NCBI GenBank assembly: GCA_963665865.2
Contig: CAXXWF010000001.1
Coordinates: forward strand, 992,001 to 1,056,000
DNA: 64,000 bases
Direction of reading: 5' to 3'
Origin: PHAA01 sp963665865
GTDB lineage: Bacteria > Bacillota > Syntrophomonadia > Syntrophomonadales > Syntrophomonadaceae
Shown: piece after piece, positions 44,692-53,526 of the stretch
How positions within the stretch are numbered: the first letter of the stretch is position 1
Layout: every line of letters starts with the position of its first letter
Position numbers and translations under genes: made by a program
The notes under the pieces: generated by a model
Database searches by the model: none
Seen by the model: the letters and a program-made list of their open reading frames with translations, nothing else
What the model was told of the DNA's origin: nothing

Positions 44692-46176
44692 ATACTGCTG
44701 GAAATTAGTATTCAGCCACCCAGATTATTTAATAGTCTGCAAGATCTGATCAGGATGGCCTTCCCGGAGTATGAACTGCGGGAGGGGAAGTGCGATAATG
44801 CCGATGGGCACATAGTCCTAAATCTTATTGAAAGTGAAGACCGCATTTTAGCCGCGGGTTTGATAAGCTTGGGGGGAAAGATTACAAAGAATACCCAGGA
44901 TTATGAGATTAAACCGGCTGGGTTGACACAAAAACCGCCAATTAAGCATTGGGCGAGAATATTTGCTTATCAGTTGATTTGTCATCATCTAGACAGTAAC
45001 TTCAACCAGTATGGGATTCTAACCGGAGTTCGCCCATCCAAGATAGTGCATCGGCTTATGGATGAAGGTTGGGATGGCAATCATATCAAACACAGTTTGG
45101 AAAATGATCTTTTACTGTGCAGTGATAAAGCCAACCTGCTCATCGATGTAGCTCGAGTTAATCACCCGAACTTAATCTCTCGAGATGAAGCTCGCCAAAA
45201 GTTAAGCATATATATAGGCATACCTTTTTGTCCCAGTCGCTGTTACTATTGTTCCTTTCCTGGTGCAGTTCTTAGAGATTATGAGCGTGAGATGCTTCCT
45301 TATATGAAGGCGCTGTTAGCAGAATTGAATGTAATCGGTGATTTTATTAACGAAAACGGCTGGCAGGTACAGACTATCTATTTGGGTGGGGGCACTCCTA
45401 CGGTTATAGCTGATGTTGATCTAGACCGCATTTTCACGGTACTGCATCACAAATATATATCCCCCGCCACAGTTGAGATAACAGTGGAAGCGGGAAGGCC
45501 TGATACACTATCACCTGAGCGTCTGCAATGGCTGCAGCAGGCTGGGGTCAGCCGGGTATGCATTAATCCGCAGTCCATGAATGATGAGACCCTAAAAGCG
45601 ATTGGCCGGAGACATAGTGCGCAAATGGTTGCTGAGGCAGTGGATTGGGCCCGTTCAGCTGGGATAAAGCATATTAATATGGACCTTATCATGGGATTGC
45701 CGGGTGAAAACAGGGAGCACTTTTCAGGCTCAATTGTCAAGGTCCTAAAACTGAAGCCGGATAATATTACGGTCCATACCTTAGCCATAAAAAGAGGCTC
45801 TACTATGGCCGAAGCGGAGGGGAAAGGCAACAATCGGGAGAGAATTGCCGCCATTGAAGAAGGTGTCAACTCTTGTGAACGGCTTATTACCCAAAATGGC
45901 TATCTAGCCTATTATCTGTATCGTCAAAAATATATGAAAGCCGGTTTGGAGAATACGGGTTATACACTGCCGGGCAGTGCTTGTCTCTATAATATTCAGA
46001 TGATTGAGGAGCGCCAGACCATAATTGGACTGGGGGGCGGGGCCAGCAGTAAGTTCGTTAATCCTCTAGATTGGACCTTAACCTCAATCCATAATCCTAA
46101 AGATCCCAACAGTTATATAAAAACAGTGGAAATGCTGAGTACACGCAAAGTTGACAAGCTTAGAGCCTTAAACTAG
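44692..46176 (+). CDS. hemZ: HemZ-like radical SAM protein (coproporphyrinogen dehydrogenase family)
   Basis: A radical SAM enzyme of the HemN/HemW/HemZ family with cluster motif CPSRCYYCSFPG, GGGTPT, VEAGRPDTL and the NPQSMND and MGLPGE motifs. The first normal start is ATG 44755, but it has no ribosome site, and in-frame text before it (LLEISIQPPRLFNSLQDLIR) aligns with the HemZ N-terminus as I recall it (MQIKIEG... in B. subtilis). An ideal AGGAGG at 44678-44683 sits 8 bases before ATA 44692 and 11 before CTG 44695, after an in-frame stop TAG at 44677. A non-standard start is therefore likely. Its actual role (haem synthesis or other) is uncertain. Confidence 0.85.
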   Translation: MLLEISIQPPRLFNSLQDLIRMAFPEYELREGKCDNADGHIVLNLIESEDRILAAGLISLGGKITKNTQDYEIKPAGLTQKPPIKHWARIFAYQLICHHLDSNFNQYGILTGVRPSKIVHRLMDEGWDGNHIKHSLENDLLLCSDKANLLIDVARVNHPNLISRDEARQKLSIYIGIPFCPSRCYYCSFPGAVLRDYEREMLPYMKALLAELNVIGDFINENGWQVQTIYLGGGTPTVIADVDLDRIFTVLHHKYISPATVEITVEAGRPDTLSPERLQWLQQAGVSRVCINPQSMNDETLKAIGRRHSAQMVAEAVDWARSAGIKHINMDLIMGLPGENREHFSGSIVKVLKLKPDNITVHTLAIKRGSTMAEAEGKGNNRERIAAIEEGVNSCERLITQNGYLAYYLYRQKYMKAGLENTGYTLPGSACLYNIQMIEERQTIIGLGGGASSKFVNPLDWTLTSIHNPKDPNSYIKTVEMLSTRKVDKLRALN

Positions 46177-46216
46177 AATTATCCAGAGAAATACATAATT
46201 TCGGGAGGACAAATAG

Positions 46217-47479
46217 ATGCAGGTAAAAGCCCCCCGGGGTACTTACGATATCCTACCGCCTGATTCTGCCAAATGGCAGTACATTGAAAAAATAATATAT
46301 GAAACTGCGCAATTATTCGGTTATAGCGAGATTAGGACTCCGATTTTTGAACATACCGAGTTGTTTGAGCGCGGTGTAGGCGAAACTACTGATATTGTCA
46401 CCAAAGAGATGTATACCTTCGCAGACAAATCTGATCGCAGCTTGACCCTAAGACCGGAAGGAACTGCCTCCTCGGTGCGGGCGCTGATCGAACACAGCAT
46501 ATATGGCGGGGTTATGCCGGTAAAATGGTACTACAGCGGTCCCATGTTCCGATATGATCGGCCCCAGACCGGTAGATTCCGACAGTTTCATCAGTTTGGA
46601 GTTGAGGTCTTTGGCAGCAACAGCCCCTATCTGGATGCAGAAATTATAATGCTTTTGGTGAAAATTCTGGCTAATCTGGGGTTGGATGATTATGAACTCC
46701 ATCTAAATTCAGTAGGGTGTCCGGGATGTCGGGAAAATTATCGGCAAAAGCTGATCGCCCATATCAGTCCCATAAAAGAGAAACTATGCACGGACTGCCA
46801 GGCTCGCTACCAGAAAAATCCACTGCGAGTTCTGGACTGTAAGGTAAAGTCCTGTCAAGAGGCCATTAGCGGGTTTCCTTACATATATGACAGCCTTTGC
46901 GATGATTGCCGGGAACATTATACCAAGGTAAAGTCTGCATTGGAAGATAACCACATCAAATATATACATGACAACAATCTAGTCAGAGGTTTGGACTATT
47001 ATACTAATACAGCGTTTGAAATCCATATTCCGCAAATCGGTTCCCAGAGTGCGGTAGGCGGCGGCGGAAGGTATAACGGACTGGTCAAAGAGTGTGGTGG
47101 ACCCGATATACCGGGAATTGGGTTTGCACTCGGTATGGAGCGTTTATTGCTGGCCTTGGATAGTATGCCCGGGAGAATCCAACCGGAAGTAAAACTGGAC
47201 GTATTCCTGGCCGTATTGGATGAAAAATATAACAGCCAGGCCTTACAGGTGTTGGACCGTCTCAGGAACTCGAATATCAAAGCGGACCGGGATTACAATG
47301 GGCGCAGTATGAAAGCGCAGATGAAATACGCTGACAAATTAGGCGCGCAAGTCGTAATTCTGATGGGAGAAGATGAGGTAAATCACGGTACGTTTACGAT
47401 CCGCAATATGAATTCTCGGGAGCAGCTTGAAGTAGAAGCGGCGCAGGTGATCCCTGTAATAAAAGATATACTGGCATAG
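46217..47479 (+). CDS. hisS: Histidyl-tRNA synthetase
   Basis: A 420-residue class II synthetase that charges tRNA-His. It opens MQVKAPRGTYDILPPDS, has motif 2 around SGPMFRYDRPQTGRFRQFHQ, the histidine-specific LVRGLDYYT and GGGGRYNGL, motif 3 GIGFALGMERLLLAL, and a C-terminal anticodon-binding domain. Ribosome site GGGAGGA precedes ATG 46217. It is followed 20 bases later by aspS, a pairing common in Firmicutes. No T-box leader is seen. Confidence 0.98.
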   Translation: MQVKAPRGTYDILPPDSAKWQYIEKIIYETAQLFGYSEIRTPIFEHTELFERGVGETTDIVTKEMYTFADKSDRSLTLRPEGTASSVRALIEHSIYGGVMPVKWYYSGPMFRYDRPQTGRFRQFHQFGVEVFGSNSPYLDAEIIMLLVKILANLGLDDYELHLNSVGCPGCRENYRQKLIAHISPIKEKLCTDCQARYQKNPLRVLDCKVKSCQEAISGFPYIYDSLCDDCREHYTKVKSALEDNHIKYIHDNNLVRGLDYYTNTAFEIHIPQIGSQSAVGGGGRYNGLVKECGGPDIPGIGFALGMERLLLALDSMPGRIQPEVKLDVFLAVLDEKYNSQALQVLDRLRNSNIKADRDYNGRSMKAQMKYADKLGAQVVILMGEDEVNHGTFTIRNMNSREQLEVEAAQVIPVIKDILA

Positions 47480-47499
47480 ATGGGGAGGATAACGACGTA

Positions 47500-49260
47500 A
47501 TGAAGAGGACGCACAACGCCACTGATATTGATTTGAGCAAAATGGGGGAGACTGTAACCCTTAATGGTTGGGTAGATTCACGAAGAGATCATGGGGGACT
47601 TATTTTTATTGATCTGCGGGACCGTTCCGGCATTATCCAGGTTGTCTTCAATCCGGAATTAAATGAAGAGGCCTTCCACCTCGCCGAAAGTGTCCGGGGC
47701 GAATATGTGGTGGCAGTAAATGGCGAAGTTAGGGCAAGACCAGCGGATACCGAAAATCCTAATCTAGAAACCGGTAAAATGGAAGTATATGCGCAAAAGA
47801 TGGAAGTATTGAATTCCGCTAAAACTCCTCCTTTCTATATAGAAAATGGGATTGATGTAGATGAATTGCTGCGCCTTCGTTACCGCTACCTGGACTTGCG
47901 CAGACCCGAAATGAAGGATAATCTCCTCCTGCGTCACCGGGTGGTTAAATCTATTCGGGATTATCTGGATGAACAGGGCTTTATTGAGATAGAGACTCCC
48001 ATTCTGGGCCGAAGCACTCCAGAGGGTGCCCGTGATTATCTGGTGCCCAGCCGGGTTCATCCAGGAGAGTTCTTTGCATTGCCTCAATCCCCGCAGCAAT
48101 ATAAACAAATGCTGATGGTGGCTGGTATGGAGAAATATTTCCAAATAGCTCGCTGCTTCAGGGATGAGGATTTAAGAGCGGATAGGCAGCCTGAATTCAC
48201 CCAACTGGACTTGGAAATGTCCTTTATTGATGAACAAGATATAATCGATCTTATTGAGGGAATGATGCCTCGTCTGTTCAAAGACGGATGCCATCAAGAT
48301 ATCTCTGTACCTTTTCCTAGGATATCCTATGATGAAGCAATGTTAAAATACGGATCCGATCAGCCGGACCTCCGTTTTGGCTGGGAAATAGTAGACATTA
48401 CCGAATTAGTTAAAGATGTAGAATTTAAGGTATTTGCCAGTGCCATTGCCGGGGGTGGAGTAGTACGGGCCTTAAATGCCAGAACCTGCGGTTCATTTAC
48501 CCGCAAAGAAATTGACGACCTGGGCAGAATGGCGATTGATTTTGGAGCTAAAGGCTTGGCCTGGATTAATGTAACCGCAACCGAATTAAAGTCACCCATA
48601 ACCAAGTTCTTCAGTGAAGAGAAGATGCAACAAATTCTCCAGACATTGGACGCACAGCCTGGTGATCTCCTTCTTTTCGGCGCTGATCAGGCCGACATCG
48701 TTGCCCGCGTTCTGGGGGTGTTACGCTTAAATCTGGGGCGGCGGTTAAATCTCTGTGATCCTAATCAGCTTGCTTTTGCCTGGGTGATGGAATTCCCTCT
48801 CCTGGAATACGATACTGAGGAAAAACGTTATGTTGCTGTTCATCACATGTTCACCTCACCCCGTCTTGAGGATATTCCTTTACTGGAAACTGCCCCTGGA
48901 CAGGTGAAGGCCCGAGCCTATGACTTAATATTAAATGGAGTTGAGATTGGTGGAGGCAGTATACGGATTCACCGTCGGGATTTACAGGAGAAGATGTTTG
49001 CCCTTCTGGGGATGAGTATGGAAGAAGCGATGGAAAAATTCGGATATATGCTGGAAGCCTTTGAATATGGAGCCCCACCCCATGGAGGCGTTGCCTTTGG
49101 AATTGACCGAATGATTATGCTTATGGCCGGACGAGACAGTATTCGGGATGTTATCGCATTTCCCAAAACCCAGAGTGCAGCCTGCCCCATGACTGATGCG
49201 CCTTCAACTGTCAGCCCTAAACAGCTCAGAGAGCTATCGTTAAAGTTAAAAGATGCATAG
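47500..49260 (+). CDS. aspS: Aspartyl-tRNA synthetase
   Basis: A 586-residue bacterial-type class II synthetase. The N-terminal OB-fold binds the anticodon (VTLNGWVDSRRDHGG), then come motif 1 (FIEIETPILGRSTPEGARDY), motif 2 (QIARCFRDEDLRADRQPEFTQ-type) and the bacterial GAD insertion (about 285-410), and motif 3 (GGVAFGIDRMIMLM). It charges tRNA-Asp, and tRNA-Asn too if the non-discriminating form. The stop is followed by a weak GGGACA-type repeat. Confidence 0.98.
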   Translation: MKRTHNATDIDLSKMGETVTLNGWVDSRRDHGGLIFIDLRDRSGIIQVVFNPELNEEAFHLAESVRGEYVVAVNGEVRARPADTENPNLETGKMEVYAQKMEVLNSAKTPPFYIENGIDVDELLRLRYRYLDLRRPEMKDNLLLRHRVVKSIRDYLDEQGFIEIETPILGRSTPEGARDYLVPSRVHPGEFFALPQSPQQYKQMLMVAGMEKYFQIARCFRDEDLRADRQPEFTQLDLEMSFIDEQDIIDLIEGMMPRLFKDGCHQDISVPFPRISYDEAMLKYGSDQPDLRFGWEIVDITELVKDVEFKVFASAIAGGGVVRALNARTCGSFTRKEIDDLGRMAIDFGAKGLAWINVTATELKSPITKFFSEEKMQQILQTLDAQPGDLLLFGADQADIVARVLGVLRLNLGRRLNLCDPNQLAFAWVMEFPLLEYDTEEKRYVAVHHMFTSPRLEDIPLLETAPGQVKARAYDLILNGVEIGGGSIRIHRRDLQEKMFALLGMSMEEAMEKFGYMLEAFEYGAPPHGGVAFGIDRMIMLMAGRDSIRDVIAFPKTQSAACPMTDAPSTVSPKQLRELSLKLKDA

Positions 49261-49383
49261 TACACTGTAAAGGGACCCGTCCCACCTTACGCAATAATTG
49301 GAAATAAGCACACATAATTACAGACCCCCTTTATTGAAGCAGGGAACTTTCTGTGGTATCATCTTATTAAACAGAATATCCCT

Positions 49384-49401
49384 GCTGTTCACGTGAACAG
49401 C
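49384..49401. promoter_or_regulatory. Perfect 18-bp palindrome, possible operator
   Basis: GCTGTTCACGTGAACAGC reads the same on both strands. It lies in the aspS-paaK gap, away from a clear promoter, and resembles a dimeric repressor site. It could instead be a chance or hairpin element. Confidence 0.45.
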
Positions 49402-49546
49402 CGTTTAGTTTTTGCCAACACAAAAACTATGGGAGTTCGGACTTCATATATGACTTGCAAGCCCAATTATCTGGGACACATAAAGTATATGAGAGAGCAC
49501 CCACCTGCTTTGCAGGTTAAAACTCGCGGCGCCACGGATCAGTGGG

Positions 49547-49674
49547 GCTTTTTTATTAAACGCCTCAATCGAAGATTGAGGCGTTTAATAAAAAAGCTCG
49601 CGGCGCGATGCACACAAAACGCGAAGGGAAGGCGCTATAGCGCCTTCCTTTTGGCGCGCAATTCGTGCAATCGC
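49547..49674. repeat. Structured repeat element, copy A
   Basis: It begins with a perfect inverted repeat of 24 bp (49547-49570 / 49574-49597, loop GAA) that carries six T on one side and six A on the other, so it can act as a terminator on both strands. It continues with GCTCGCGGCGCGATGCACAC and GGAAGGCGCTATAGCGCCTTCC (a 22-base palindrome). Copy B lies at 51695-51811, beyond paaK-ACT. The rest of 49261-49802 has only another short hairpin (ACCTGCTTTGCAGGT) and no believable gene. Confidence 0.75.
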
Positions 49675-49802
49675 TAATTGAATTATATTATATTTGATGA
49701 CAAGCCCAACGAAATCAGTATAATTAATATTAATCGACTTACCTGCAATTTTTTTGTAAAAATATGAATTATTGTAGGAATAACGTTGGGAGGAATAAAA
49801 TA

Positions 49803-51104
49803 ATGTTATATTGGGATCAGGAAAAAGAGTGTATGCCCAGGGAAAAGCTGCAAGAACTGCAGTTAAGAAGACTTAAAGAGACTGTTTATCGTGTGTATTC
49901 TTTTGTTCCGGCGTATAAGGCAAAAATGGATGAGGCGGGGGTAAAACCCCAAGACATAAAGAGTCTGGCTGATCTTAAATATCTGCCCTTTCTTACTAAA
50001 CAAGATTTTCGCGATAATTATCCTTTCGGTTTACTTGCCGTTCCAATGCGTGATGTGGTTAGAATCCAGTCTTCATCCGGTACTACCGGCAAACCAACTG
50101 TAGCCGGTTATACGAAGAACGACATTGAAACGTGGGCTGAACTGATGGCCAGGTGTATGACCACCGCAGGCGCCACCCGTGATTCGGTGATTCAAGTTAC
50201 CTGGGGTTATGGGCTCTTTACCGGAGGACTGGGGGGCCATTACGGGGCAGAAAAGATTGGAGCGGCAGTTCTTCCGGCTTCGGGCGGAAACACTAAGCGT
50301 CAGGTTACGTTGATGCATGATTATGGCGTAACTATGCTGGGCTGCACCCCTTCCTATGCCCTGGTTATTTATGAAGAATTCCAGAGGATGGGTTTAAAGC
50401 GTTCCGATTTCAAATTAAAATCAGGAATATTTGGAGCCGAGCCCTGGTCGGAAAATATGCGCAAAGAAATCGAGAGTAAATGGGAAATCGATGCCCATGA
50501 TGTCTATGGCATGACCGAGTTAGTCGGGCCTGGGGTGGCTATAGATTGTGCTTACAAACAGGGCCTGCATTTGGCTGAAGATCATTTTATCGCTGAGATT
50601 ATCGATCCTGATACCGGTGCAGTACTGCCCGAAGGTAGTCATGGAGAATTGGTCATAACTTCTTTAACCAAAGAAGCGCTGCCGATCATACGTTATCGCA
50701 CCAGAGATTTGACCTCGATAAACTATGAAAAATGCGATTGTGGAAGGACTCATGGGCGGATTAAAAAAATACTGGGACGCTCGGACGATATGCTGATCAT
50801 TCGCGGGGTTAATGTATTTCCTTCTATGGTAGAAAGTATTCTGTTGCAGATACCGGGGATTGAGCCGCAATACCAGTTGATTGTGGAGCGCAAGAATAAT
50901 CTGGATCGGTTGGAAGTCCAGGTTGAAGTTTCCGAAAACGTTTTTAGCGATGAAGTGAGAAAACTAGAAGAGCTGGAAGACAAGATCAGCCGGGAACTGA
51001 ATAGCGGGCTCGGGATTGCTGTTAAAGTTCGCCTGGTTGAGCCTCAATCCATAGAACGCAGCGAAGGCAAGGCGAAAAGGATTATAGATAATAGAAAGAT
51101 ATAG
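49803..51104 (+). CDS. paaK: Phenylacetate-CoA ligase family protein
   Basis: A 433-residue AMP-forming acyl-CoA ligase of the PaaK type. It shows the P-loop-like SSSGTTGKPTV (about 90-100), the A5-type motif YGMTELVGPGV and the hinge/lysine region YRTRDLT and DDMLIIRGVNVFPSMVE. It activates phenylacetate, indoleacetate or another aryl acid through an acyl-adenylate. I start at ATG 49803, with GGGAGGA 10 bases upstream; ATG 49764 is open but has no ribosome site. The next gene encodes an ACT protein, a pairing often seen. Confidence 0.92.
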   Translation: MLYWDQEKECMPREKLQELQLRRLKETVYRVYSFVPAYKAKMDEAGVKPQDIKSLADLKYLPFLTKQDFRDNYPFGLLAVPMRDVVRIQSSSGTTGKPTVAGYTKNDIETWAELMARCMTTAGATRDSVIQVTWGYGLFTGGLGGHYGAEKIGAAVLPASGGNTKRQVTLMHDYGVTMLGCTPSYALVIYEEFQRMGLKRSDFKLKSGIFGAEPWSENMRKEIESKWEIDAHDVYGMTELVGPGVAIDCAYKQGLHLAEDHFIAEIIDPDTGAVLPEGSHGELVITSLTKEALPIIRYRTRDLTSINYEKCDCGRTHGRIKKILGRSDDMLIIRGVNVFPSMVESILLQIPGIEPQYQLIVERKNNLDRLEVQVEVSENVFSDEVRKLEELEDKISRELNSGLGIAVKVRLVEPQSIERSEGKAKRIIDNRKI

Positions 51105-51116
51105 GAGGGAAAGAAT

Positions 51117-51545
51117 ATGGCTAAACAGATATCAGTATTTTTAGAGAATAAATCCGGTCGGCTGGCTCACGTCACCAAGGTATTAGGCGATGCCGGTATT
51201 AACATTCGGGCTCTTTCGATAGCGGATACTTCTGATTTTGGCATACTCCGCTTAATCGTAAATGATCCTATCAATGCCCATAAGATTCTTAAGGAAGCTG
51301 GTTTTACTGTAAGCGAGACCGAAGTGATAGCGGTCCGCATGCCTGATTCCCCGGGAGGATTAGCCTCCGTTTTGGATCAGATGTCAGAGGAGAACCTTAA
51401 CATTGAATACCTGTATGCATTCCTGGGCATGTCAGGTAATGAAGCCTTGGTTGTTTTTAAAGTGGAAGATATAAAGAAAGCTAAGATATCGTTTAATTCT
51501 AAAGGGATTAAATTTATGGAAGAACAAGAACTTTACCAGCTTTAA
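51117..51545 (+). CDS. Double ACT-domain protein
   Basis: A 142-residue protein made of two ACT domains (about 3-70, KQISVFLENKSGRLAHVTKV; and 72-140, VRMPDSPGGLASVLDQMSEE). Stand-alone ACT pairs bind small ligands, often amino acids, and regulate partner enzymes. It lies 12 bases after paaK and shares its transcript, so it may sense an aromatic amino acid and tune that ligase; this is inference from context. Confidence 0.88.
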   Translation: MAKQISVFLENKSGRLAHVTKVLGDAGINIRALSIADTSDFGILRLIVNDPINAHKILKEAGFTVSETEVIAVRMPDSPGGLASVLDQMSEENLNIEYLYAFLGMSGNEALVVFKVEDIKKAKISFNSKGIKFMEEQELYQL

Positions 51546-51694
51546 GGAACAAGGAGCTGGCCGAAGGAAGATTATGGAGAGCAGAATAGGCCATTGGCTA
51601 AATTTGCGTCTTTCGGCCAGATTCGATAATTGACGAACCAGAATATACCGGAAAGCGTTTCATATTAATAAAGGGATGTGCCGGTTATGGATAT

Positions 51695-51811
51695 TATCAA
51701 ACTTCTCTTAAGAAGGCGTTTGATAAAAACGCTCGCGGCGCGATGCACACAAAACGCGAAGGGAAGGCGCAACAGCGCCTGCGTTTTGGCACACAATTCG
51801 CGCAAGCGCTC
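51695..51811. repeat. Structured repeat element, copy B
   Basis: It has the same layout as copy A. A first hairpin TATCAAAC / GTTTGATA (51695-51725) is followed by GCTCGCGGCGCGATGCACAC, AAAACGCGAAGGGAAGGCGC and AACAGCGCCTGCGTTTT, which folds AAAACGC onto GCGTTTT and GGCGC onto GCGCC. The GC-rich core is identical to copy A over about 40 bases; the loop ends differ. Confidence 0.75.
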
Positions 51812-51848
51812 ACTGATTATTAATTTTAATAGTGTACGCACTGAAAAA

Positions 51849-51908
51849 GTGGGTCGGTCATACCTATACCTGACAAAGGCATAGGAAAGGTCGGCTCACC
51901 TTCTTTTT
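51849..51908 (+). terminator. Terminator before mraZ
   Basis: A long imperfect stem (GTGGGTCGGTC...CCTAT with ATAGG...GGTCGGCTCAC) is followed by CTTCTTTTT. It ends the paaK-ACT transcript. The remaining bases to 52073 hold no gene. Confidence 0.75.
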
Positions 51909-52073
51909 AAGCGGGATATAGGTGATTTTGTACCTGATTACGATCCTTTTATTCAAAATATGCCAATAAACACCACGCAGGCATTGATTGTAATTATTTA
52001 GCGAAAAAACAGCTAAATGGAGATAGTTATTATTTTCACAAAGAAGGTATATAGTTTTATTAAATAGAATAGG

Positions 52074-52099
52074 GTGGGGAGATGTGGAGCGAAGTGGAG
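52074..52099 (+). promoter_or_regulatory. MraZ operator boxes
   Basis: GTGGGG, GTGGAG and GTGGAG begin at 52074, 52084 and 52094, that is, every 10 bases. MraZ is known to bind a row of TGGG-type direct repeats with this spacing in front of its own operon. The boxes lie about 40-60 bases before ATG 52137, so MraZ probably controls the whole division cluster. Confidence 0.8.
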
Positions 52100-52136
52100 T
52101 AAAAACCCAAAAATATTACCAAAGGAAGTAGAACTT

Positions 52137-52568
52137 ATGTTCTTGGGTGAATATCAGCATTCATTGGATGCCAAGGGAAGAATAATAGTTCCGTCCAAGT
52201 TTCGCGAGGAACTGGGAGCCAGATTCATTACTACCAAAGGCTTGGACAACTGTTTATTTCTCTATCCAATGGAAGAATGGAAAATAATCGAAGAGAAGCT
52301 TAGAGCGCTTCCTTTCACCAGAGCAGACGTTCGATCTTTTGCACGTTTTTTCTTTTCGGGTGCTTCGGAACTGGAAATTGATAGACAGGGCAGAATACTC
52401 CTGCCACCCAACTTGAGAGAATATGCTGGCATAGAAAAAGACTTAACTATAATTGGGGTTGGCGCCCGGGTAGAGATTTGGGCCAATGAGAAGTGGGCAC
52501 CATATAACCAGACGGCACAATCTTCATATGAAGTCATCGCCGAAAACCTAGTGGGACTAGGGTTTTAG
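52137..52568 (+). CDS. mraZ: Transcriptional regulator MraZ
   Basis: A 143-residue DNA-binding protein with two AbrB-like MraZ repeats. The first holds FLGEYQHSLDAKGRI and the second ASELEIDRQGRILLPPNLRE. It forms a ring-shaped oligomer and represses the division and cell wall cluster by binding direct repeats, visible just upstream. I start at ATG 52137, behind AAAGGAAG; the frame is open to GTG 52074 but that would cover the operator boxes. Confidence 0.96.
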   Translation: MFLGEYQHSLDAKGRIIVPSKFREELGARFITTKGLDNCLFLYPMEEWKIIEEKLRALPFTRADVRSFARFFFSGASELEIDRQGRILLPPNLREYAGIEKDLTIIGVGARVEIWANEKWAPYNQTAQSSYEVIAENLVGLGF

Positions 52569-52581
52569 GAGTGAAAATATT

Positions 52582-53499
52582 TTGCATCTACCCGTATTGT
52601 TACAGGAAACAATAGAGAATCTGATAAGCAATCCACATGGGACCTATATTGACTGTACTTTGGGCGGCGGAGGACATCTGCGTTATTTAGCGGAGAGATT
52701 GGCAGCTGACGCCACGGTGATAGGATTGGACAAAGATGCTGACATATTAGAACAGACCCGTATATATTTGGAAGAACTTAATGTCACTTTGATTCAATCA
52801 GATTTTAGATATTTAAAGCAGGTGCTGCAGGATTTAGAAATCGAACTCGTTGATGGGATAATGATGGATTTAGGTGTCTCATCATTTCAACTTGACACAG
52901 CCGCGCGAGGATTCAGTTTTCACGAAGATGCATCACTGGATATGCGTATGAATCGTGAGCAATATTTAACTGCTCAAGATATTGTGAATGACTTTAATGA
53001 AGCAGAAATCGCCGATATTCTTTTTGCATATGGGGAAGAAAAATATGCTCGCAGTATAAGCAAAGCCATTGTAAGTTACCGGGAGAAAAAATCCATTACC
53101 AGTACGCTGGAACTGGCCGACATCATTAAAGGGGCTGTGCCCGCCAAGTATCGCCGCGAAAAACATCCAGCTCGTAAAAGCTTTCAGGCTTTAAGAATTG
53201 CAGTCAACGATGAGTTAGGAGCATTGCGGGAAGTTTTGCCCCAGGCCGTAGATGTTTTAAAGCCGGGGGGAAGGCTATGCGTAATCAGCTTTCATTCGCT
53301 GGAAGACCGTATAGTAAAGCAGTTCATTCAGGAGAAATCAATAACATGTATCTGTCCGCCTAGTTTCCCGATCTGCATCTGCGGACAAAGACCACAGCTA
53401 CAGATGATTAAGCGCAAACCGATTGTGGCAAGTAGTGAGGAATGTGAAAATAATCCTCGTGCCAGAAGTGCCAAACTCAGGGTGGCGGTAAGAATTTAG
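52582..53499 (+). CDS. rsmH: 16S rRNA (cytosine-1402-N4)-methyltransferase RsmH
   Basis: A 305-residue SAM-dependent methyltransferase that modifies 16S rRNA in the decoding centre. It shows HLPVLLQETIENL at the start, the SAM site YIDCTLGGGGH, MMDLGVSSFQLD, RGFSFHEDASLDMRMN and VISFHSLEDRIVKQF, all typical of RsmH (MraW). The start is TTG 52582, with AGGAGTG about 10 bases upstream. It sits in its usual place after mraZ. Confidence 0.97.
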   Translation: MHLPVLLQETIENLISNPHGTYIDCTLGGGGHLRYLAERLAADATVIGLDKDADILEQTRIYLEELNVTLIQSDFRYLKQVLQDLEIELVDGIMMDLGVSSFQLDTAARGFSFHEDASLDMRMNREQYLTAQDIVNDFNEAEIADILFAYGEEKYARSISKAIVSYREKKSITSTLELADIIKGAVPAKYRREKHPARKSFQALRIAVNDELGALREVLPQAVDVLKPGGRLCVISFHSLEDRIVKQFIQEKSITCICPPSFPICICGQRPQLQMIKRKPIVASSEECENNPRARSAKLRVAVRI

Positions 53500-53526
53500 T
53501 TCTAAAGTCTAGGGAGGTTTAATAAT

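Noticed and set aside
49393..49677. 94-codon open frame after aspS and a similar one at 51678-51884
   Set aside because: The shared peptide text comes from the structured nucleotide repeat (copies A and B); neither has a ribosome site, and the DNA is dominated by hairpins.
51849..51908. Possible tRNA or small RNA gene before mraZ
   Set aside because: The fold is a single long hairpin with a T-run, without cloverleaf or T-loop sequence; a terminator explains it better.
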